Source: Nepenthes gracilis
Lineage: Eukaryota; Streptophyta; Magnoliopsida; Caryophyllales; Nepenthaceae
DNA: 64,000 nucleotides
Direction of reading: 5' to 3'
Assembly (NCBI GenBank): GCA_033239525.1
Contig: BSYO01000024.1
Coordinates: forward strand, 13,325,268-13,389,267
Position numbers and translations under genes: made by a program. Positions 58,500 through 64,000 of the stretch are shown piece after piece (position 1 is the stretch's first letter; every line of letters begins with the position of its first letter). A model generated the notes under the pieces. It was not told where the DNA came from and did not search any database. It worked only from the letters and a program-made list of their open reading frames with translations.

Positions 58500-59765
58500 C
58501 AGAGGGCAATGCATTTTCGAGACGAAAAAGCGGATGGCGCCTTTTAGATACTTGGCCGACGGATCACTCCCAGAGGACGCCGAAAAGGCCAAGCGAATTA
58601 AAAAGACAGCTGGCTGGTACACAGTAGTCGATGGGCGGCTGTATCGCCGTGGATACTCAATACCATATCTCCGCTGTCTATCTCCCGAGGAGGCCGACTA
58701 CGCCCTGGGCGAGTTCACCTCGGGATCTGTGGATCAAACATAGGCGGGAAAAACCTAGCCTTCAAGATCATGCGGCAGGGCTACTATTGGCCATCGATGA
58801 AGAAGGACGCGCTTGAGTTTGTGAAAAAGTGTGAAAGCTGCTAGCTTCACAGCAACCTTCACCACCAGCCAGCGGTTTGCTGACCTGAAGTCACTTCAGG
58901 CTTCGTGGCACTTCGCGCAATGGGGGCTCGACATTCTCGGCCCATTTTCTATCTCCACGGGGCAGCGAAAGCTCATCATCGCCGGCATCGATTACTTCAC
59001 CAAGTGGGTCGAATCAATCCCGCTGGCAAAAATCATATAGCACAATGCACTGGAATTCCTTCGCCAGAGCATTCTCTGCAAGTTCGGCGTCCCAGAAGTC
59101 GTAGTGACCGACAACGGGACCCAATTTTGGAGAAATGCTTCACCAAGTATTGCACCAACCTTGGGATCAAGCTGGTCCACACTTCGGTGGCATACCCTCA
59201 GGCCAACGGGCAGGTGGAGGTCACGAACCGTACGCTACTCCACGGGTTAAAGACTAAGCTAGAGGACGCCGGGGGCTCCTTGGCTGACGAGCTCCCATCA
59301 GTCCTCTGGTCTTATCGGACAATGCCGAAGGAACCAACGCGCGAGACACCCTTCAGCCTCTGTTACGGGACTGAGGCGGTGATCCCGGTCGAAATCGGGC
59401 TTCCAAGTCTCAGGGTGGAGTCTTTCGACCCACAGACCAACTCCCAGAAAACCAGGGAACACTTAGACTTGCTAGGGGAAGCCCGCAATGCCGCCAGAAT
59501 ACGGACAGCAGTCTACCAACATCGAATAGCCCGGTACTACAATAAAAAGTTAAAAGCCCGGCAGTTCGACGTTGGGGACTTGGTCCTACGAGGCATCGAA
59601 GCCACAGGTAAGTTGGCCGGCCGAAACATGCTCTCTCCCAATTGGGAGGGACATTTTCTTGTCTCCGCCGTCCTGCGAAACGGAGCATACAAGCTTCGAA
59701 ATCAGGAAAGAAAGTTGGTCCCACGAATATGGAACGCAACCCACCTAAAGCGCTACTTCCAATAG
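58500..59765 (+). pseudogene. Integrase of the Tat element, broken
   Basis: Integrase inserts the cDNA copy into the genome. The N-terminal part (YLADGSLPEDAEKAK, YRRGYSIPYLRCLSPEEADY) is followed by frame changes near 58735-58830 that destroy the zinc-finger region. The core appears in two frames: GPFSISTGQRKLIIAGIDYF (first Asp) up to a TAG at 59038, then VVVTDNGTQF (second Asp) in shifted frame. Next are HTSVAYPQANGQVEVTNRTL (Glu) and the C-terminal YNKKLKARQFDVGDLVLRGI, ending at ATHLKRYFQ and stop 59765. From about 59160 to the end the frame is clean (about 200 residues). All three acidic residues survive but not in one frame. Confidence 0.85.
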
Positions 59766-59955
59766 GGAACCCAGGTACGCACTCACCAACTTGTGTGCAT
59801 TCATTTGCATGCTTGTTTTAATTTGGTAAAATGAGGAGTTTACTTAGCATGTAGAATCTTAGGCTCTGTGTGCATACATATGAACTGTGTTTGCCTTGCA
59901 GATTTACCCGACCTAAACTGCCCCTACGTCAGGAGGGTCTTCACCCTCTCTCGTT
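59766..59955 (+). other. Untranslated stretch after the integrase
   Basis: T-rich untranslated segment directly after the pol stop codon. No coding or structural signal. Confidence 0.4.
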
Positions 59956-60210
59956 AAACCCTAGTCATCTAGGTGGCCCAGAAGTGGTCTGAAACCCTGG
60001 TCATCCATGTGGCCCATAAGCGGTCTTAAACCCTAGTCATCTAGGTGGCCCATGAGCGGTCTGAAACACTGGTCATCCAGGTGGCCCATGAACGGTTTGA
60101 AACCTTGGTCATCCAAGTGGCCAATGAGCGGTCTGAAACCTTGGTCATCCGAGCGGCCCAACAGCGGTCGTACTAAACCTTGGTCATCCAAGTGGCCCAT
60201 AGCGGTCTAA
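59956..60210 (+). repeat. 36-bp minisatellite in the 3' region of the Tat element
   Basis: Seven tandem copies of a 36-bp unit (one copy 39 bp) built on aaaccttggtcatccaagtg followed by gcccatgagcggtctg. Copies differ at several places. Hypervariable tandem repeats at this place are known in Tat/Ogre elements and can seed satellite DNA. Confidence 0.9.
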
Positions 60211-60860
60211 AAACCTTAGGGGGCAAGTATGGCACATGCGATGATCTCCTCTCGGGGAGCAGCAACGTCAGTCAACGACGGTCGAAGGGAGAAACATTTC
60301 TCCCCTAACATTGGCAGCCCAAGTCTTCACTTGCACAGCGCCACCAGATTGATTAATACAACTGCCTGCCCAGCTCAAGGACCTTATTCCTTGGGCTTGA
60401 CCAACCAAGTTAGCCACCCCACGTGATAACCTTCTCAACGAAAGGTAGCGTGATCAAACAAGAAACGAAGCGTTCCTTCTCTAACGCTGGCTGCCCAGTT
60501 TCCACTGACAAAGACAGCACAGGCCCAGTTAACACAACACCTGCCAAGCCTAGGGACTCGGCTCCTTAGGCAACCAAGCGACGGTCACGGCCAAACTGAC
60601 GAGTTAAGCACTTGATATAATGATTCACACAAACACCAAAAGCAATAAAGACAATGGACACCAAGTTGACAAGAATTTCCGTTTTATTGCTCAAAAAGTG
60701 TATTACAATTTACACAAAGTCCAAAAACGCAAAAGAAAAGCAAAAGGCTACAGGGGCGGCGGACCACCCTGGCTGTCTCGGGGCTCTCCCTCCAAATCTC
60801 CCTTACGTTGCGCTGTGCGATTTCTCTGATTGATGAACTCCACTGGGAAGTCAGGATCGA
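60211..60860 (+). other. Non-coding part of the Tat 3' region
   Basis: Contains two similar stretches about 190 bp apart (around 60285-60345 and 60475-60535: both have tctcccctaacattggc-like text followed by gcccag, cacttg and cagcgc or cagcac). This indicates an older duplication. No gene. Confidence 0.45.
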
Positions 60861-62539
60861 TCAACCGTGCAACACGCCATCCAATATTGAGCCCCCCAAC
60901 AGCCGGGCATGCAGCGCGCCCCCAATCTCATGAGGGCTCATCCGAGTGGCCAACTTGTTCTCTGAGGCAGCGGCTCTGTCGGCGAGGCATTTGTTGCTCG
61001 CCTTAAGTCGATCCTCCTCCTCCTTCAAGCGAGCGACCTCGGCCTTCAACTCGGCATTCTCTGCCTCCATGCCAGCCATGACAGCCTCGAGAGCAGCGGT
61101 CTGCTCACGGAGCTCCCCTCCTGAGGCGGCCAGCTTGGCCTCCAGCCAGGCAATATCAGCCTCTCGATCCGCAATGATGCAATCGCGTTGCTCCACTTCC
61201 CGGGAGACAGCTGAGATCAACCTTCTTGACTGCTCAGGACAAAAGCGAAGTGTGAGTTACAAATACAATGAAGAAAGAAAAATAAGGGAGCCATTGCAGA
61301 AGTCATACCTCATAAGTCTTCCTGAAGGGCCTCACAGGCCTGGACTCTAGGCCTGGTCCAACTGGCGGTGGAATAGGAGATGACGAGTCAGGAGCATCCT
61401 CTCGCGCCAAACACGCCGCTGCTTCATCCAAAATACGGTCCAGAAACTCATCATCATCAACAGCAACGGTGGGCTCCTCTCTTGTAGCCTATGGAGCGAT
61501 GTGTGAGCTTCCTTCTCTGGCGGCCTTTGGGCACGGGCCGGTGGATCAGCTCTCGTCGACGGCTCCACAATAAAAACACGTGAACCCTCAGGCACGTCGC
61601 GAGCTGGCTCCTCCGTAGATTCCATCCAGGCATCGCCTGGAACCACCTTCACCGCAGGCTGGGCTAGGATGACTCCTCCGGCCTCCGCCAGCCTATCCTC
61701 GACGGACTTCCCCACTCCAGAGGTGCTACCGGATCCGCCGTAGATCCCAGCAGCCACAAGGTCAATCTGTGACGAATACGATGAGGGCGTGCTAATTACC
61801 CTCTCAGTAGCTTCCTCCGTGGGCCTTGGGCGGATGATCATGCCCCTTGAGTCTTCAGATCTCATCATCATAATCGGAGGGTGTGGCTTCTAAGCCGATG
61901 ATGGCGGTCCCCAATTAACCTTCTTAGTCTCCGCCTAGGAAACCAAGAAGTCCCTCTTGAACTCGTCGGGGTTCAGCCGTATGGCCTTAGTCAACCATGT
62001 GTAGGAGGCGCTCTCCGTCGTAGACGGCGTACCAAGGTACGCCTCTGGAACCGCGCTCCAGCTCCTCGCAATAGGCCATTTCTCTCCCACTTTCACAAAA
62101 AAGAACCGATTTTTTCAGTTCTTCAGCGAATCATGACTGACCGTGCTAATTTTTATTCCCGCACGGGACTGAGTGAAATCCACTCCGCCCCCTGGGTCAC
62201 TTTAAATACAATTTTAACGCCAGACATGCTAAATTTCTGGCCAAGCTTCCGAAAAAAAATACATAAAGTGCAAAGGTACCTCACCGCGTTGGCATGGAGC
62301 TGAGCGATGGATACTCGTAGAGCCGCCGCGATCGACTCCAACTCTTCCGGCAAAGGCAGACGGAGGCCGCTCCTCAGATGGGCCTCGTAGACAGAAATGT
62401 ACCCCTTCGGTGGGGTAAAGGCTTTGTCGTCCTTGCCGGAAACCCTCCAGGCCATCTCTTTGGGAATATTAAATTCAACACACAGTGCCTTAACATCGTT
62501 TTCTCTCAAGACGGACAGAAAGTCTACGACTGAAGCCAT
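60861..62539 (-). pseudogene. Spliced antisense ORF (aORF) of the Tat element
   Basis: Runs opposite to gag-pol. It starts MASVVDFLSVLRENDVKALC and includes PPKGYISVYEAHLRSGLRLP, which resembles the plant 'putative gypsy type transposon' domain (PF04195). Then come a WISLSPVRE stretch and, after a stop and a frame change near 62110-62150, FFVKVGEKWPIARSW and TWLTKAIRLNPDEFKRDF. A TAG at about 61930 and one nearby precede a Pro/Ser-rich linker to about 61350. A clean 79-bp GT-AG intron (61308-61230) joins ...FRKTYE to SRRLISAVSREVEQ. The last exon (61229-60861) is a strong coiled coil (VARLKEEEDRLKASNKCL). Function is unknown. Antisense extra ORFs are reported from Tat-lineage elements. Confidence 0.65.
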
Positions 62540-62666
62540 AATCGAGCGGAAGCTAGGGTTTCTTTTGGAAGAGTTCGTCTGAGAAACGAGAACGAAGAAG
62601 ACGACGGTTTGAAGGCGTAATTGATTTCAAAATACGAAGGGGAAACTTAAGCGCCAAGCATACAAA

Positions 62667-62830
62667 GGACGCCGTCAGTCCTGCCACGCGTCACCTCCTC
62701 ACTTGACCTCACAAAAGGACGGGTCTCTGGCGCAGAAGCCCCTCATTAAGGACGCCGTCAGTCTAGCCACGTGTCGCATCCCAACTTGACCCTGCAAAAG
62801 GACGGATCTCTGGCGCATTAATGGCCAAGA
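62667..62830 (+). repeat. 83-bp tandem duplication
   Basis: Two copies (62667-62749 and 62750-62830) starting ggacgccgtcagtc, each including acttgacc, aaaaggacgg and tctctggcgca. They lie between the start of the antisense ORF and the 3' LTR, so they may be part of the antisense promoter region. Confidence 0.8.
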
Positions 62831-62904
62831 TCTCCACCCAACCAAAGGAAGACACGTGTCGTTTTCTGCCTTGCAAATCGGCCAAAAGCTGGCAGAAAGC
62901 GTTC

Positions 62905-63050
62905 CCAGAATCGACAAAAACGGTTAACAATTCTGGTATCCGGAATTGACCAAAACGGTCAACAATTCTGGTGCTCCGAAATTGACCAAAACGGTCAACA
63001 ATTCTGGTACTCCGAAATTGACCAAAACGGTCAACAATTCCGGTCAAACT
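62905..63050 (+). repeat. Second 36-bp minisatellite before the 3' LTR
   Basis: Four copies with gac(c)aaaacggt at 62913, 62948, 62984 and 63020 (spacing 35, 36, 36). Each unit contains the near-palindrome gaccaaaacggtcaac and an aattctggt tail. The sequence differs from the first minisatellite although the period is the same. An open frame with 12-residue repeats crosses it but is not a gene. Confidence 0.9.
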
Positions 63051-63148
63051 CTCCTTCACGCTTTTTATGAATTTTCACGAGATCCTCAAAGCAAGAAAAG
63101 GCATCCCATCATGAACATACTGGAAGCCAGACTTCTGGCCACCAGCAT

Positions 63149-63158
63149 AAGGGGCTAG
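63149..63158 (+). other. Putative polypurine tract
   Basis: The short purine run aagggg (within cataaggggctag) stands just before the 3' LTR, at the place where plus-strand priming occurs in LTR elements. It is shorter than usual. Confidence 0.4.
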
Positions 63159-64000
63159 TGATGGGTATACCAAAAATGAGCTGGCCCCACAAAAGTCAAA
63201 GGCCCAAGACGACGGTCAACAATCTAACGGCCCAATTAAAAAACGGGCCCAAGAGCTGAAAAGCCCGGGACGGTCAACGTCGGGTGTTGGCCGTGGTGGC
63301 ATGACTCCCAAGCAGGCGGTCGACTCAAGCGTTGGCCGACCGCTTTACGCCTGCAGGTGGGCCCAAAGAGGCTCTTCTACAATAATGGGCCTGGCTCACT
63401 TAGGCCCATGGCCCATCTGGCGGCTGATGACGAATATCCTTCATAAGGCGCGCTGACCCACATGCGGCCAACTCGAGCATTGACCATCCGCGTTTTGCAC
63501 GTTGATCCCCAAGAAGCCTTTCAACAGTAACGGGTCTGACCCGTTTAGACCCACCAATCATTAAAAGGCCAACAATGATTCTCCAAGAATATTCCACGAT
63601 CTCAGCAGGCACCAAAAGGGACACTGGCAATATTGGCGCCCTTCAAAAAAGGAAAGCACCGGATCTTCCCAATTCCTTGCCAGCCAAGGCACTCCAACGA
63701 TAATATGCTGAGGAGGAAAGAAACCAACTTGGAAAGTTGTTGGCCGCCTCACAAGGAAACAATCACGATCAGCATGGCAACTAGCATCTGCTCCAGAAGG
63801 CAAACCAGCCAGCAGATCAGAAAGACAATCACTCCTTCCAAGGAAGGAGGATCGCCCTCTCAGCTATAAAAGAAGCCATTGAATTATCATTCAAGGCATG
63901 CTTTCATTAAGGCTTTCTTCCAAACTCTCAACCGTATACACTTTCTTGAAGGCGTCCAATTGCATACGCTTTCTGGGACAATCGAGTCCTCACAGAAGTC
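63159..64000 (+). repeat. 3' LTR of the Tat element, cut by the window end
   Basis: Begins TGATGGGTATACC and matches the 5' LTR from its first base. 842 bp of about 1176 are present. The right target duplication (atctc expected) lies outside the window. Confidence 0.9.
63865..63871 (+). promoter_or_regulatory. TATA box of the 3' LTR
   Basis: TATAAAA at the position where the 5' LTR has TACAAAA (53753-53759). By family knowledge this is the LTR promoter, with transcription starting about 30 bp downstream. Confidence 0.55.

Larger units (their letters stand above)
53063..64000 (+). mobile_element. Tat-lineage Ty3/gypsy LTR retrotransposon, window ends inside its 3' LTR
   Basis: Order: 5' LTR (53063-54238), PBS, gag, protease, RT, RNase H, a second RNase H, integrase, a 3.4-kb 3' region with an antisense ORF and minisatellites, a purine tract, and the 3' LTR from 63159. 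The second, archaeal-type RNase H domain and the long 3' region are known marks of the plant Tat clade (Retand/Ogre relatives). With a 1176-bp LTR the whole element would be near 11.3 kb, with about 330 bp lying beyond the window. Coding regions carry several stops and shifts, so it is not autonomous. Confidence 0.9.

Noticed and set aside
62946..63158. Frame with repeated TKTVNNSG-type units
   Set aside because: Produced by the 36-bp minisatellite; no start context or homology.

Overview
The window is AT-rich nuclear DNA of a flowering plant, probably a eudicot (inferred). The signs are short spliced genes with GT-AG introns, a tandem family of GT90/DUF821 (CAP10-domain) glycosyltransferase genes, plant-type Ty3/gypsy elements of the Tat lineage, and a CACTA (En/Spm) transposon with the plant TNP2 plus Ptta/En-Spm gene pair. 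No bacterial-type operons, CRISPR arrays, rRNA or convincing tRNA genes were seen.

The backbone is a tandem array of four GT90 loci, all on the minus strand: A (748-4366), B (16330-20471), C (29119-29451) and D (47017-50992). Loci A, B and D share the same six-exon design (177, 518, 184, 65, 217 and 345 bp). Only B reads through, giving a predicted 501-residue type II membrane protein. A has a single-base insertion in exon 2. C keeps only its last exon, which is itself shortened. D keeps every exon boundary but has in-frame stops in exons 2, 4, 5 and 6. The spacers between loci are copies of one another (about 4.6-11.4, 14.0-16.1, 21.9-28.6 and 29.8-34.3 kb), so the array arose by segmental duplication. 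The second of these is an orphan with no gene, pointing to a lost unit.

Mobile elements account for most length differences between units. Unit A carries a 3.35-kb degenerate gypsy element (6914-10260) and a mosaic insertion with an antisense integrase fragment (about 11.4-13.97 kb). Units B and D share a solo LTR at the same site (20958-21888 and 51485-52359) that A lacks, which suggests an order of duplication. The B spacer holds a 2.5-kb insertion with a GC-rich exon-like core (24426-26937). A 12.2-kb CACTA element (34281-46512, CGA target duplication) sits between C and D. Its TNP2-type transposase gene is broken by apparent frameshifts and it carries a second, Ptta/En-Spm-type gene. From 53063 to beyond the window end is a Tat-type element with LTR, PBS, gag, protease, RT, two RNase H domains, integrase, a spliced antisense ORF, two 36-bp minisatellites and the 3' LTR. 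Its coding regions are broken and the RT active site is lost.

Apart from GT90 copy B, the only other host-like coding candidate is an 80-residue ORF with a signal peptide (32849-33091). It lies in the C spacer, and its counterpart in the B spacer is broken.
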